The notes: generated by a model from the letters alone, not told the origin. 64,000 bases of DNA from Piscibacillus salipiscarius JCM 13188 (GCF_001311865.1 NZ_BBCD01000003.1:1-64000), one strand, 5' to 3'; positions 1-9,773 are shown, counted from the first letter of the stretch. Numbers and translations are program-made.

Positions 1-1
1 T

Positions 2-97
2 AATTTTTCAAAACTGGAGAATAAATTAATAAATGTGGCGAATAAACTTGTGGAAGTAGAGAATATTTCTACAAAACTAGCGAAAAAACAATCTTAA
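2..97 (+). CDS. C-terminal end of an unknown protein (partial)
   Basis: An open frame enters from the left edge and stops with TAA at 95-97. The 31 visible residues are rich in Asn, Lys, Leu, Val and Glu and look helical, possibly coiled coil, ending KKQS. A strong terminator follows 13 bases later, which supports this being the true end of a gene. No family can be recognised from so short a piece. Confidence 0.5.
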   Translation, partial: NFSKLENKLINVANKLVEVENISTKLAKKQS

Positions 98-106
98 TTG
101 AAGAAT

Positions 107-134
107 AAAACCACCTGCGAGCAGGTGGTTTTTT
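107..134. terminator. Bidirectional intrinsic terminator
   Basis: A perfect 8-bp stem (CCACCTGC at 111-118 with GCAGGTGG at 121-128) has a two-base loop, T6 on the right and A4 on the left. It can end the partial gene on the plus strand and the popT gene on the minus strand. Confidence 0.9.
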
Positions 135-139
135 CATAT

Positions 140-959
140 TTAGTATTCTATTTTTCCTAAGCCATATGCTACGAGTAAACCTATGATTAGGCAAATTAAA
201 CTCATAATATTTAACATCAGATCAGATTCATACCCTGGATAAACAACAAAGATTGAACCTATGACTAATCCTATCACTAAGGCATATGTTTGATAATAGA
301 ACTTATTAAATAAATAGTTTAAAACCTTACTCATGATGAGTAACCCAAACACAATACCTAACCCAAGAGGAATAAGTGGTTCAAACACAAAATTTTCTAG
401 CGCATGTGTAAAGGTACTGTACATACCAATTAACAACAACAAGAATGATCCGCTAATTCCCGGTAAAATCATAGCAGAGCTAGCAAGCCAGCCTGATAAG
501 AATAATTTTATATACGTTTCCATGTTATAAGTTGTTATAACTGGCGTTTCAGCAGGCCCTTCACCGAATAGTGCCATAGAGCCAACTAAGGCAGCTGCTA
601 TTATTAATATCACATAATGTATCCCACTAAACGTTTCTTTATAATTTGATTTATTAGCTAAAAATGGAATCACACCAGCAATTAATCCTAAGAATAAAAA
701 TAGAATTTGATTTGGGTAGTTTTCAAATGCCCAGTTTTATGACTTTAGCTAATGAAACCATGGCTGCAACAATCCCCACACCTAGTGGGATTAAAAACGC
801 TAAATGCCTTTTCCATTCTCTTGTAAAAATTCCGTTTAACGCATCAATAAATCGTTCATAAATCCCAAGAAGCACTGCCATAGTCCCACCACTTACACCT
901 GGAACTACATCGCTCGCTCCCATTATTAATCCACGATAAAGGTTTCTCCATTCGATCAT
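140..959 (-). CDS. popT: DUF368 membrane protein, undecaprenyl phosphate translocase PopT (frame broken)
   Basis: Polytopic membrane protein of the DUF368 family. Members have been shown to return undecaprenyl phosphate across the membrane, recycling the lipid carrier for wall polymers. Two inverted half-repeats carry the family signature: ASDVVPGVSGGT in the N-terminal half and AMILPGISGSF in the C-terminal half. The frame breaks once near 725-740: the N-terminal part ends at LAKVIKLGI and the next frame resumes with FENYPNQILFLF, so a one-base indel explains it. The frame is open up to 1007, but a TATAAT-like box sits near 995, so I favour the ATG at 959, which has GGGGAAG upstream. Family assignment is firm; the transport role is from the family. 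Confidence 0.85.
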
Positions 960-1056
960 CTGTCTTCCCCATTTCGTTTCGTTACTCGTATCCATTATAC
1001 TAGACAAGCTACGTTTTAAGAATGCTTTTTACAATAAAATTTGGGGAATATTGGTT

Positions 1057-1793
1057 TTAGGATGTCTCACGATTTCTGGATGCGCGTGATAAACGTTTTT
1101 CTAATGTCTCTTTGGCTATAATTTGTTCACTGGAACCAGTGCGGACAATTTTACCGTGGTCCATTAAAACCAATTCATCACAAAACTGAGCAGCTAAGTT
1201 CAGATCGTGAAGAACCATGATGACAGTTAGCCCTTCACGCTTTTGCCAATCTTGAACCAACCTTAATATATTCATCTGATGCCCAATATCCAAGAAGGTT
1301 GTTGGTTCATCTAGTAATAAAAGCTGAGGTTGCTGAACCATTGCTTTTGCAATCGCAACGCGTTGACGCTCCCCACCGCTTAACGTGTCGATTAGCTGAT
1401 CACGCAAATTAGAAAGTCCTGTTATCTGTAAAACGTTACTTACTAAATCATGGTCATGCTTACTTTCCCTTTGAAAAAACCTAAATGAGGGTAGCGTCCC
1501 ATTAAAACCGAATCATATACCGTAATCGGATATGGTGCTAAACCTTCTTGCGTCAACACTGCCATATGTTTAGCTAGTTTTTTCACAGACCACCCTTGAA
1601 CATTTTTTCCCATAAAATTAATCTGGCCTGAACTTGGCTTTTCTAATGCAGAGATTAACTTTATAATCGTTGACTTCCCTGCACCATTAGGACCAATTAG
1701 CCCTATACACTTACCTTTTTGAACATTGAGATTAATATTTTCAAGTATTGGCTTTCCGTCAACTTGTTTACTAACGTTTATGATCTCAAGCAT
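1057..1793 (-). CDS. btuD: Cobalamin ABC transporter ATP-binding protein (frame broken)
   Basis: FecE/BtuD-type ATPase that powers substrate import through BtuC. Walker A is GPNGAGKST near residues 34-42, the ABC signature is LSGGERQR, Walker B is LLLLDEP, and the switch histidine is in VLHDLN. The reading frame breaks in a T6 run near 1480. Restoring one base joins HLGFF to QRESKHDHDL and continues into the signature half. It is the last gene of btuF-btuC-btuD, starting 13 bases past btuC. The substrate call rests on the upstream cobalamin riboswitch; sequence alone would also allow heme or siderophore. Confidence 0.88.
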
Positions 1794-1806
1794 TAGAATT
1801 TACCTC

Positions 1807-2845
1807 CTAAAAGAACCCTCGTTTAGCACGCCTTAATAAATAACCGAAAAACGGTGCACCTAAGAAAGCCGTAATAACACCTAGTGGTAGTTCACGTGGT
1901 GCTAAAATCGTGCGGGCTACTGCATCCGCCCCAACTAAGAAGATCGCACCACCTATAATTGATAATGGCAAAATCACACGATAATCTGCACCAAACATAA
2001 GGCGAATGATGTGAGGTACGACTAACCCAACAAATCCAATTGCACCAGAGACAGAGACAGCTGCACCTGTGACGATGGAAGCTAAAATTAATAGCAGGAA
2101 TCTTGTACGCTGTACTGAGACTCCACTATGATGAGCCGCTTCTTCACCAAGACCTAACATGTTTAATTCTTTAATAAAAAACAACGATACAACCGAGACA
2201 ACTAGAATAATCGGGAAAATAATTTGATTATAACTCCAGTCAGTTAGCGCCAGACTGCCCATCATCCAGAAAACAATCGTCTGTAATTGTTCGTTTGATA
2301 AAGCTAAAACTAATGACAAACAAGCTCCGACAAACGATTGTACGACTACTCCAGCTAATATAATCGTCTCAAGTCGCACTTTTTGATTCACTCGTGATAA
2401 AAATAGACAACAAGTAAACTTACAAAGCCGAATAAAATGCAACTGCTGGAAGAGTGAATTGACCTAGCCACAATGTCTGCAATCCAAATACAATAACTAA
2501 AGCCGCTCCAAATGATGCTCCTGATGATACACCTAAAATAAAGGGATCTGCTAACGGATTCCTTAGAACACCTTGGTAAATCGCCCCAGCTAATGCTAAA
2601 GCTGCCCCGACGGCTGCACCCAATAATACTCTAGGCAATCGAATATTCCAAACAATTGTCTCCGTTGATGTATCCCATGTTTCACCTATTAATTGATCAA
2701 ATCCTGGAATATTCGAAAGTATAATTTGCCAGACAAGCTGCCAAGTTATATTCGCAGCTCCTAGTGTGACGGACAGACTCATCATAGCCATTAATATTAT
2801 TAAGAATACAGGTATCCATAACCAAAGGGAATGTCTATTTTTCAC
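1807..2845 (-). CDS. btuC: Cobalamin ABC transporter permease (frame broken)
   Basis: FecCD/BtuC-family permease of about 345 residues with roughly ten membrane segments. The N-terminal half carries the family hallmark RLPRVLLGAAVGAALALAGA followed by GVLRNPLADP; the C-terminal half has GAIGFVGLVVPHIIR. The start is a GTG at 2845, 15 bases after btuF. The frame is lost between about 2400 and 2440, in a membrane segment where SAL should run into a VSLLVVYFLSR-like stretch. This agrees with one or two small indels near a T5 run. It forms a channel dimer with two BtuD subunits. Confidence 0.87.
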
Positions 2846-2859
2846 TATTTATACGTCCT

Positions 2860-3835
2860 TTACTTCATTAAATCTGGATACAATGTTTTGGCTAATTCTT
2901 TTAAGCCTTCAGTTAACCTTGGTCCAGGTCTTGTTAATAAATCTCCATGCATGTCATAAACCTGTTCTTTTTTAATAGCCGTTACATCTTGCCAATTCTC
3001 TCTTTTCATCACTTTCGTAACGGCATTGTCTACATAATAACCATAAGTCGTGAATATAAATTCAGGGTCTTTTTTCTAAAATAACCTCTTCGCTGACTTG
3101 TGGCCATCCTTCTTGATCTGAAATGATATTTCTACCACCAGCTAAATTAATTAATTCATTAATAAAGGAACCTTCGCCACCTGAGAATAATTCAGGGCCA
3201 ACTTCAACCCATACACGCTTCTTCTCATCTTCACTTAACCCGTTAACTGCATTTTGAACGTCTTCTACATCTTGCTTCATATTTGAAATAATTTCATCAG
3301 CTTGATCTGTATGACCTGTTGCCTGCCCAACTAGTTGTATATCTTTATACACTTCATCTAAATTTTGTGAACCTAGCACTAACACTTTAAGTCCTGCGTT
3401 GCGCATAGCATCGATGTCATCAGCATTATTAACATCAGCCACCACTAAATCAGGTTCTAAAGAAACAATTTTTTCAATATTAAGCTGTTGATCGCCTACT
3501 TTTTCAATATCTTGAACCTCTTCAGGATAATTAGCCCATTGTGACACACCGACTACCTCATTACCAGCTCCAACTGAAAATACAATCTCAGTTGCACTCG
3601 GAATAACCGATACAATCTTTTCAGGTTTTTCGTCAATGGTTACATCTGTTCCTGATTTATCCGTTAAGGTAACACTTTCAAACCCCGTACTTGAAGACTC
3701 TTCACTATTCTCTTGTTCTGTTGCTTGGTCTTTTTCATTCGTACTCTCATTATTGTTACTTTCTTCTCCTTGGCAAGCTGTTAACCCGACAACTAAAACC
3801 AATGTTACTAACCATAGCCATATCTTGTTCTGCAT
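2860..3835 (-). CDS. btuF: Cobalamin-binding lipoprotein of the ABC transporter (frame broken)
   Basis: Class III periplasmic-binding-type lipoprotein that captures cobalamin outside the membrane. A signal peptide ends in the lipobox LTAC (Cys about 21) and is followed by an acidic Ser/Asn/Glu linker. PEKIVSVIPSATEIVFSVGA is the typical BtuF first strand. At 3065-3075 an A6 run breaks the frame: the annotated frame ends LEKRP, whereas removing one A gives EKDPEFIFTTYGYY and continues to the true end PDLMK at 2860. First gene of the operon, directly behind the cobalamin riboswitch. Confidence 0.88.
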
Positions 3836-3859
3836 CTAAATCTCCCTTTCTAAATTAAA

Positions 3860-4140
3860 AATACCCCCGCTTTCCAACGAATCTTTGGAAAACGAGGGCA
3901 TGATGCCACAAAACTACGATTAGAACATCTATCATAGCCGTTCCTTTAAACCCGAAGGAAAACGAGCTAAAACAAGTGGGCAGGTCTCCTGGCTTAGGGT
4001 CATAGCTTCTAATCCCTTCCCATCCTTTATGGACAGTGGTTAATTAGTCGCTTCCCATACACAGTGGCGGGACCGCGTCGGATTCTAACCGAACTTCCCT
4101 TTTAAGTAAACATAAACTGTTTACACCAACTTGTTCCAAT
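3860..4140 (-). promoter_or_regulatory. Cobalamin riboswitch with terminator
   Basis: On the minus strand the leader contains the hallmark B12 boxes in order: GAATCCGACGCGGTCCCGCC, then CACTGT, GGGAAG, and TATGACCCTAAGCCAGGAGA followed by CCTGCCC (about 3973-4100). Between aptamer and btuF, at about 3860-3900, a long hairpin of CCCTCGTTTTCC with GGAAAGCGGGGG is followed by a T-rich stretch, so the switch probably works by premature termination. It should shut off btuFCD when adenosylcobalamin is plentiful. Confidence 0.95.
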
Positions 4141-4251
4141 TTATTCAATTTGATATATCTATCTTAATCTTATTCTTTTATGAAGTCAATTCTATAAAAC
4201 TTTATTATTTATGGTAGAATCAATCTAGATACATAGAAACGGGTGATTATA

Positions 4252-5492
4252 ATGGATATCGGGGCCATCATACAGTTTTATCGTACGAAACATGGACTGA
4301 CTCAAAAAGATCTTGCCAGTGGAGTATGTTCAATTTCGTATCTCAGTAAAATAGAAAGTGGAGCCATTGAGCCTAAGACCGATACTATCCAATTAATCTT
4401 TGAACGTCTAGACATGGACTATGAGAAGATTACATCTTATGATGAAAAGAAAATTCATGAACAGATTGATTTACTTTATCAAAATATTACTGAACAGAAA
4501 TTAGATAAAGCAAAGGACTTTTCAGATGAACTTGAAGAAGTATTAACACCTTTTCACGAACCATATGTTCAGAACTATTTCGAGCTCATTCACTTTTATT
4601 ACCTAATTACCGTTAATCCAACTGAAAAATATAACTTGAACTTTCAAGAGTTGCTTAGATTAGAAAATCACTTTGAAGGCAAGAAGCTATTTTATTTTTA
4701 TAAAATCGTAGGCTTTTATTATAACTGCCATTTAAATTCTAAAAGAGCGAATGAATATTTTCACAAAGCAGTTGAGATCTTAGAAGATTTTAACCTTAAA
4801 GATCCAGAAATTTATTACCTGCTCGCATTATCATATATGGGTATGCAGAAGCCTATTTATTCGAATTATTACGTCGGAATTGCTCTTGAGCAGTATGCGA
4901 ATGACTTAAAATATCGTAAGGTGACAGATTGTTACCACTTACTAGGTATTAACTATTTAAACTTAGGTGCTTATGACATTTCAGAGACTTACTTCAACCA
5001 AGTGCTTAAGTCAAAACCAATGGGTGATTCACCAAAAGTTAGGTCGAGAGCCACTCACAATTTAGCAATTCTTTACTACCGAAGAGGCAATTTTGAACAC
5101 GCCTTAAAGCTACTTCATGAAGCACTAGAGCATCATTCTCACCTTTATGACATTGTTCATTCCAACTTAATTATTGCAAAAGTATACTACGAACAAGGAA
5201 AATCAGATTTAGCTAGAGAATATTTAACAAAGGGAGAAGATTTACTTCAAGGCACCAATTAACGAAGGTCCGCCATCGTTATTATATTCTAAGGCATCAG
5301 TTATCAGATGAAACTCATAACGAGAAGTTCATTGAAAGATGCGAAAAAGTGATTCTCCCACATTATCAAACAATTGGTGAGACTGGCCTTATGAAAGAAC
5401 TGCTTCATTTACTGGCAGAAATATTTACCGAAAAACAAGATTATGAAAAAGCTATTGACTATTACAAACAACTTAATGAAATCAAAATATAA
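4252..5492 (+). CDS. NprR-like helix-turn-helix regulator with TPR repeats (frame broken)
   Basis: About 413 residues. Residues 1-60 form an Xre-type helix-turn-helix (IIQFYRTKHGLTQKDLASGV, SISYLSKIESG), very like NprR/PlcR-type regulators of the RNPP family. The rest is helical and TPR-like (for example a NLAILYYRRGNFEHALKLL repeat). Family members sense secreted peptides through the TPR part. The frame breaks at about 5255: the first frame ends LLQGTN, the next continues RHQLTKVRHRYYILR through another TPR to NEIKI at 5492. The ATG at 4252 has GGGTGAT upstream; a GTG nine bases earlier is less likely. No peptide gene is visible next to it. Confidence 0.8.
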
Positions 5493-5504
5493 TGAGGTGA
5501 GTAT

Positions 5505-6275
5505 ATGAATAAAACAATTAATATTCTTAAAGAAGGCCCTATAACAACAATTAAACTTAATCGTCCTGATCAATTAAATGCAATGGATGTCGAATTACTA
5601 ACAGAGTTAAATGACGAGCTTCAAAAAATTAAAAAAGATGACTCAAAAATTTTAGTGTTAACCGGCGAAGGGAAGGCTTTCTCTGCAGGCGGCGATATGA
5701 AAACCATGCTGCAAGAATCAGATCCTGAAGGCTTTCAAAAAGTAATGGGTATTATAAAAAATATTGTGATTACCGTTTATTCAATGCCAAAAGTTACGAT
5801 TTCGGCTTTAAACGGAGCAGCTGCTGGCTTAGGTTTAAGTGTTGCATTAGCTGCTGACTATGTGATTGCTAAAGAAGATGCTAAAGTAGCAATGAACTTT
5901 ATTGGAATCGGCCTCATTCCTGATGGGGGAGGTCACTTCTTTATGGAACAAAGGCTAGGGGCTGTTAAAGCTAAACAGACCATTTGGGAAGGTAAAATGA
6001 TGACAGCTAAGGAAGCGCAGTCAATCGGCCTAGTCGATTTCACAGCAGATCAACTTGACTTAGCCTTAAGTCACTATTTAAATAAGCTACAGCAATCACC
6101 ATTACAATCCATGATCACGACTAAGTTAATTATTAATAATAAGCAGCTTCCACAACTTGAGGAAGTGCTTAACCAAGAGACTCAAGGACAAGCAAAAATG
6201 CGACAAACACATGATCACAAAGAAGGTATTGACGCGTTTCTAAATAAACGCGAACCACAATTTATAGGGGAATAA
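5505..6275 (+). CDS. yhaR: Enoyl-CoA hydratase/isomerase family protein (YhaR-like)
   Basis: Intact 256-residue crotonase-fold enzyme. The oxyanion-hole elements are visible as SAGGDMKTM and NGAAAGLGLSVALAADYV. The second acidic position falls in GLIPDGGGHFF, where Asp is typical of isomerase-like members. It probably hydrates or isomerises unsaturated acyl-CoA thioesters in the cytoplasm. It starts 12 bases after the NprR-like regulator behind AATGAGGTGAG, so the two are probably co-transcribed. The YhaR name is by resemblance only. Confidence 0.82.
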   Translation: MNKTINILKEGPITTIKLNRPDQLNAMDVELLTELNDELQKIKKDDSKILVLTGEGKAFSAGGDMKTMLQESDPEGFQKVMGIIKNIVITVYSMPKVTISALNGAAAGLGLSVALAADYVIAKEDAKVAMNFIGIGLIPDGGGHFFMEQRLGAVKAKQTIWEGKMMTAKEAQSIGLVDFTADQLDLALSHYLNKLQQSPLQSMITTKLIINNKQLPQLEEVLNQETQGQAKMRQTHDHKEGIDAFLNKREPQFIGE

Positions 6276-6276
6276 G

Positions 6277-6317
6277 TAAAAATCGACTGACTTTACTAGA
6301 GGTCAGTCGATTTTTTT
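6277..6317. terminator. Bidirectional terminator between convergent genes
   Basis: AATCGACTGAC (6281-6291) pairs with GTCAGTCGATT (6302-6312) and is followed by T7. It ends the enoyl-CoA hydratase transcript and overlaps the last codons of the convergent flavin reductase gene. Confidence 0.9.
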
Positions 6318-6853
6318 ATGTCTTGGCTTAAGTCTAGGTATTTAACAAATACTTCGCTTAAGTCCTTAATACGCTTTTTTACATCTTCATCTACTAATTC
6401 TTTTGTTTCTGAAAAATGAGCAGAGTGGGTATAAACATAATTCGGCGTTGTTAAACAGCGAAAATAATCTAATATAGGTTTAAGCTGATTTTCAATAACT
6501 AAATGGTGTTGAAACGTTCCACCGTTCCCCATTAGTGCAACCGGCTTATAACGCATACATTTTGGTGATACTAAATCAAACATATTTTTTAATGCTCCAG
6601 GAATCGACCCTTGAAAAACAGGCGTTGCTATAATATAACCGTCTGCATGTTCAACCATATCGATTAGCTTCTTTGTATCCTCGTTATAATCATCTTTAGG
6701 TCGACCATCGGCAAATTCCATTTTGAAATCTTCTAAATAAAGTGTCTCTATTTGGTGCGAAGTGATTCTCTTTGTTAGATGCTTTTCTGCTTCTTTTAAT
6801 AAATGCTTTGTCTTCTCTCCCGCAACTGTGCCATTAATCAGTAGAATCTTCAA
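6296..6853 (-). CDS. NADPH-dependent FMN reductase family protein
   Basis: Intact 185-residue flavodoxin-fold oxidoreductase. The start KILLINGTVAGEKTKHLL is the phosphate-binding first strand, and ATPVFQGSIPGALKNMFD is the signature of the FMN_red (SsuE/azoreductase-like) family. GNGGTFQHHL matches the later flavin-contacting loop. It probably uses NAD(P)H to reduce flavin, quinones or azo compounds in the cytoplasm. The substrate cannot be told from sequence. The gene is alone between a convergent neighbour and the divergent 3D protein region. Confidence 0.82.
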   Translation of the reverse strand: MKILLINGTVAGEKTKHLLKEAEKHLTKRITSHQIETLYLEDFKMEFADGRPKDDYNEDTKKLIDMVEHADGYIIATPVFQGSIPGALKNMFDLVSPKCMRYKPVALMGNGGTFQHHLVIENQLKPILDYFRCLTTPNYVYTHSAHFSETKELVDEDVKKRIKDLSEVFVKYLDLSQDIKKSTDL

Positions 6854-7005
6854 GGTGACTTCCCCTTCCTAACCATTATATCTGTCCTATTTATATTAAA
6901 GTTAAGTTTTACTGTGTTTGTAATAAAAGTATAAAACCAAATAACTACTAAACGTCAACTCATATAACTTATCTAAGTCTATTGTCACACTTCATAGTGG
7001 TACTT

Positions 7006-7071
7006 TGTCATCACAATGTTACATTCTTGTACAAGCATTGTAATTGACTTAGCATTCTAAGTTGTTATACT
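7006..7071 (+). promoter_or_regulatory. Four WalR-like half-sites and promoter of the 3D-domain gene
   Basis: The 319-base gap before the 3D gene holds four hexamers spaced exactly 11 bp: TGTCAT (7006), TGTTAC (7017), TGTACA (7028) and TGTAAT (7039). The known WalR/YycF box is TGTWAH-N5-TGTWAH; two hexamers match fully and two have one mismatch. The last overlaps a -35 TTGACT (7044-7049), which is 16 bp from a -10 TATACT (7066-7071). Related 3D wall hydrolases such as YocH are WalR targets in B. subtilis. The remaining leader (7072-7172) shows nothing I recognise. Confidence 0.7.
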
Positions 7072-7172
7072 TGGCAATGGTCTAAAGGAAGAGTGTTCCT
7101 ATAGGGCCATTTTTGGGGACGAGAAAGTAAATATAGACTTTTGTCATATTGACATAATAAATGGAGGTTTTT

Positions 7173-7747
7173 ATGAGTATACGACTAGTTAGTGCCTTCG
7201 CGTTTTATTAACGTTTGGTGCACTAATGATGTTGAGTACTCCATTAAGCGCAGCTAAGATACAACCGACAACATTAGATAATAACACTGGAGCACAAGAA
7301 CATCATGTACAATTCTTTTCAAAAGCCAATCACCAATTGGCTAAAAAAGATGAGATAAAATTAATAAAGCCTGAGCCCAAAAAAGAGAAAGCTCAGCAAA
7401 CACAAGAAAAACAAAACAATCAAGACATACAACAAGTTAGTAAAGAAAGCCAGAACGGTAAACAAATGTACGTCAAAGCAACTGCCTACACTGCATACTG
7501 TGACGGGTGTAGCGGTACAACCTATACTGGCGTAGACTTAAGGGCAAACCCTGATCAAAAAGTGATCGCCGTAGACCCAGATGTGATTCCGTTAGGTTCT
7601 CGCGTATGGGTTGAGGGATATGGAACAGCAATTGCTGCTGACATCGGAAGTGCCATTAACGGTAATGAAATAGATATCTTCATGCCAAAAGAAGCAGATG
7701 CTTTGAGATATGGCGTCAAACAAATTCGAATTAGAATTTTAGATTAA
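7173..7747 (+). CDS. 3D-domain cell wall protein (YocH/YuiC-like, frame broken)
   Basis: About 191 residues. The ATG at 7173 follows ATGGAGG; the signal peptide MSIRLVSAFA breaks in a T4 run at 7201-7204 and, with one T added, continues LLLTFGALMML to a cleavage site near SAA. A Lys/Gln-rich linker follows. From about residue 105 comes the 3D domain: VKATAYTAYCDGC, KVIAVDPDVIPLGSRV and AADIGSAINGNEIDIF, carrying the family's aspartates. These domains are MltA-like and cut or bind peptidoglycan. No LysM wall-binding repeat is visible. The second Asp motif reads DIGSAI, where DTGGAI is usual. Confidence 0.82.
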
Positions 7748-7750
7748 TAA

Positions 7751-7787
7751 ACAAGCCTCTGCTGAGAATGCAGAGGCTTGTTATTTT
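7751..7787 (+). terminator. Terminator of the 3D-domain gene
   Basis: ACAAGCCTCTGC (7751-7762) pairs with GCAGAGGCTTGT (7770-7781), followed by TATTTTAT. It starts right after the stop codon of the 3D-domain gene. Confidence 0.85.
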
Positions 7788-7804
7788 ATAAACCACTATA
7801 AAGT

Positions 7805-7836
7805 AAAAAAACCGAGGGCACCCCCTCGGTTTTACT
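7805..7836 (-). terminator. Terminator of ohr
   Basis: ACCGAGGG (7811-7818) pairs with CCCTCGGT (7823-7830). An A7 run on its left gives a T tail on the minus strand, just past the ohr stop. A short T run on the right makes it partly bidirectional. Confidence 0.85.
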
Positions 7837-7843
7837 ATAATAA

Positions 7844-8260
7844 CTATTTAGCTTTTGCTTCTAAATCAACATCCACATTGCCTCTAGTCGCTTTTGAATA
7901 AGGGCAAACTTGGTGTGCTTCTTTCATTAATTCGTCAGCTTCTTCTTGGGAAACACCGCTCATTTCAGAAATAAGCTTAACTGAGATCTTAAAGCCTCCA
8001 TCTGAAGAATCTTTCATAAAACTTACTTCAGCAGTCGTTGTAGAATCAATATCTTTATCATTATTCTTGGCAACTAAGTTTAACGCACCATCGAAGCAAG
8101 TTGAATAAGTAGCAGCAAATAATTGTTCAGGATTTGTCCCTGTTTCATCTGTATTCTCTGTTGGCATAACGACATTTAAATCAATGATGCCATCGTCTGA
8201 TTTAACGTGACCACCACGACCACCTTTAGCTGTTGCTTTAGATGTAAATAGTGTACTCAA
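7844..8260 (-). CDS. ohr: Organic hydroperoxide resistance protein, Ohr/OsmC family
   Basis: Intact 138-residue thiol peroxidase. Both catalytic cysteines are present: Cys55 in YSTCFDGAL and Cys119 in QVCPYSKATRGN, and the N-terminal GGRGGHVKSDDG segment carries the conserved active-site arginine region. It reduces organic hydroperoxides in the cytoplasm. The gene is monocistronic with its own terminator. I did not find a clear OhrR operator upstream. Confidence 0.92.
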   Translation of the reverse strand: MSTLFTSKATAKGGRGGHVKSDDGIIDLNVVMPTENTDETGTNPEQLFAATYSTCFDGALNLVAKNNDKDIDSTTTAEVSFMKDSSDGGFKISVKLISEMSGVSQEEADELMKEAHQVCPYSKATRGNVDVDLEAKAK

Positions 8261-8326
8261 AATACCACTCCTTCATTTTATGTTCTAGTTACTTCATACC
8301 CTAAAATTACCATTCTCATTCATCAA

Positions 8327-9204
8327 CTATAAAATCTTTTGCATATGAACTTGTTCGATAGTCTTATTAAAGCCCAGTTCATTTAAAGCATTTAAAAGAA
8401 CTGTATCTCGATTTGGATAATTAATAACATGGCGTTTAACACCATCGCGATCCAACTTAAAAATTTTATGTAAAAACGTTAACATTAAGAGTAAATCATA
8501 TTCTAAAATGGGTTCAATTCCAACTTGATACAGCTGAACTGACTCCACATTGCCGTAAACATCATACCGTTCCTTTGTCATAGCATACCCAATTGGTCGT
8601 TCCCTGTCATATAAAATATAACCGATTCCTTCCTTTAAACTCTCCATCTGATTCTGCCAAGGCATGTCTTGCTGAAAAATGAAAGTGATCGTATCTTTCT
8701 CTTGGAACTCTAACACATTCTAATTCGTAATCATGAATAACCGTGATATCTTGATTCTCTTGAGGCCCTGCATAAAACCCAAACGTTCTATTAACTCATA
8801 ACCATGTTTTTCATATAGATTAATGGCTCTTTCATTTGTCGTTATGGCTTCAAGATTAGCGACGTTAACACCTTGTTCGTGATATACCGCTTGTACTTCT
8901 TCTATAAGCGTATGACTCAGCCCCGTCCCTCTAAACTCTGGAAGGATACCTGTACCACCGTTCCATGCATAAAACTTTGTCATCATGCTTCCTAAAACCA
9001 TTCATTACAATCGCTACGGGTGAGTCAGCATCTAATGCTATAATCGATGCCTCGGCGACTAAATCCTCTGTCACCATACGCCTTAAAAACGTTTGTGTAT
9101 CCATGGTAACATCGACTGAGTAACCTTCAAATCCACGATTCCAGACAGAAACCACTTCACTTAACGAACAATCCGAAACTTTTTTTAAATTTAATTTGGG
9201 TCAT
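8327..9204 (-). CDS. GNAT acetyltransferase with a second C-terminal domain (several frame breaks)
   Basis: About 290 residues when joined. The N-terminal part (MTQIKFK, then VSDCSLSEVVSVWNRGFEGY) leads into the acetyl-CoA-binding motif ILPEFRGTGLSHTLIEE and NERAINLYEKHGYELIERLG, typical of GNAT enzymes. A C-terminal GNAT-like region of about 130 residues follows (YDRERPIGYAMTKERYDVYG). The frame changes at about 9180 (A7 run), 8960 and 8718. The ATG at 9204 has AGGATGTGA upstream. The acetyl acceptor is unknown. An alternative is a degenerate gene, but many neighbours are broken in the same way. Confidence 0.7.
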
Positions 9205-9224
9205 TATGATCACATCCTATTGTG

Positions 9225-9710
9225 TTACTTTAAACAAAAGCATTTATAAATCCTGCTTTTCTGCTGTTTTCCTAAAAAAATCATTTCAACATGAGGGATG
9301 CCATCTTCTAAAAACTCATCAGAAATGGTTTGAAATCCGCAGTTACCGTAAAATTGTTGTAAATGAGCTTGCGCTTCGATTTTGACATTTGAGTCACTAT
9401 ACGTTTGACTAATATATTCTAGGGCTCGATTAATTAATTCTGTTCCAATTCCAGTTCTTCTCGTACTGTCATGAGTAATGACACGTCCAATTGAAGCTTC
9501 TTCAAATTTTACATTTGGTGGGATGATGCGACAATAGGCCAAAATTTGTCCCTCATTAATCAAGTACAGATGTCGTGATTCTTGGTCATATCCATCTATT
9601 TCTGGATATGGACAATTCTGTTCAACGACAAATACATCTACTCGAAGTTTTAGAATATGATACAATTCATCGTTTGTTAGTTCACTGAATGACTTATTTT
9701 CCCAGTTCAT
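9225..9710 (-). CDS. elaA: ElaA-family GNAT acetyltransferase
   Basis: 161 residues. The start WENKSFSELTNDELYHILKLRVDVFVVEQNCPYPEIDGYDQE is split here as WENKSFSELTND and RVDVFVVEQNCPYPEIDGYD, the hallmark of ElaA proteins. The acetyl-CoA loop is ITHDSTRRTGIGTELI. The last 15 residues after HVEMIFL are Lys/Cys-rich and unlike the family, which may reflect a late frame slip. The substrate of ElaA proteins is not known. Confidence 0.82.
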   Translation of the reverse strand: MNWENKSFSELTNDELYHILKLRVDVFVVEQNCPYPEIDGYDQESRHLYLINEGQILAYCRIIPPNVKFEEASIGRVITHDSTRRTGIGTELINRALEYISQTYSDSNVKIEAQAHLQQFYGNCGFQTISDEFLEDGIPHVEMIFLGKQQKSRIYKCFCLK

Positions 9711-9738
9711 GGTGTCACCTCTTTATATGTAAATATAG

Positions 9739-9773
9739 AAAAACGCACGTAAATGAATATTTACGCGCGTTTT
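9739..9773 (-). terminator. Terminator of the cold-shock gene
   Basis: A long imperfect hairpin pairs ACGCACGTAAAT with ATTTACGCGCGT around the loop GAAT, with A5 on its left giving a T tail on the minus strand. It lies between csp and elaA. Confidence 0.7.

Noticed and set aside
6854-7172. c-di-AMP (ydaO-type) riboswitch before the 3D-domain wall gene
   Set aside because: Wall hydrolase genes sometimes have one, but the conserved motifs are absent; a WalR-like array and a plain promoter explain the region better.
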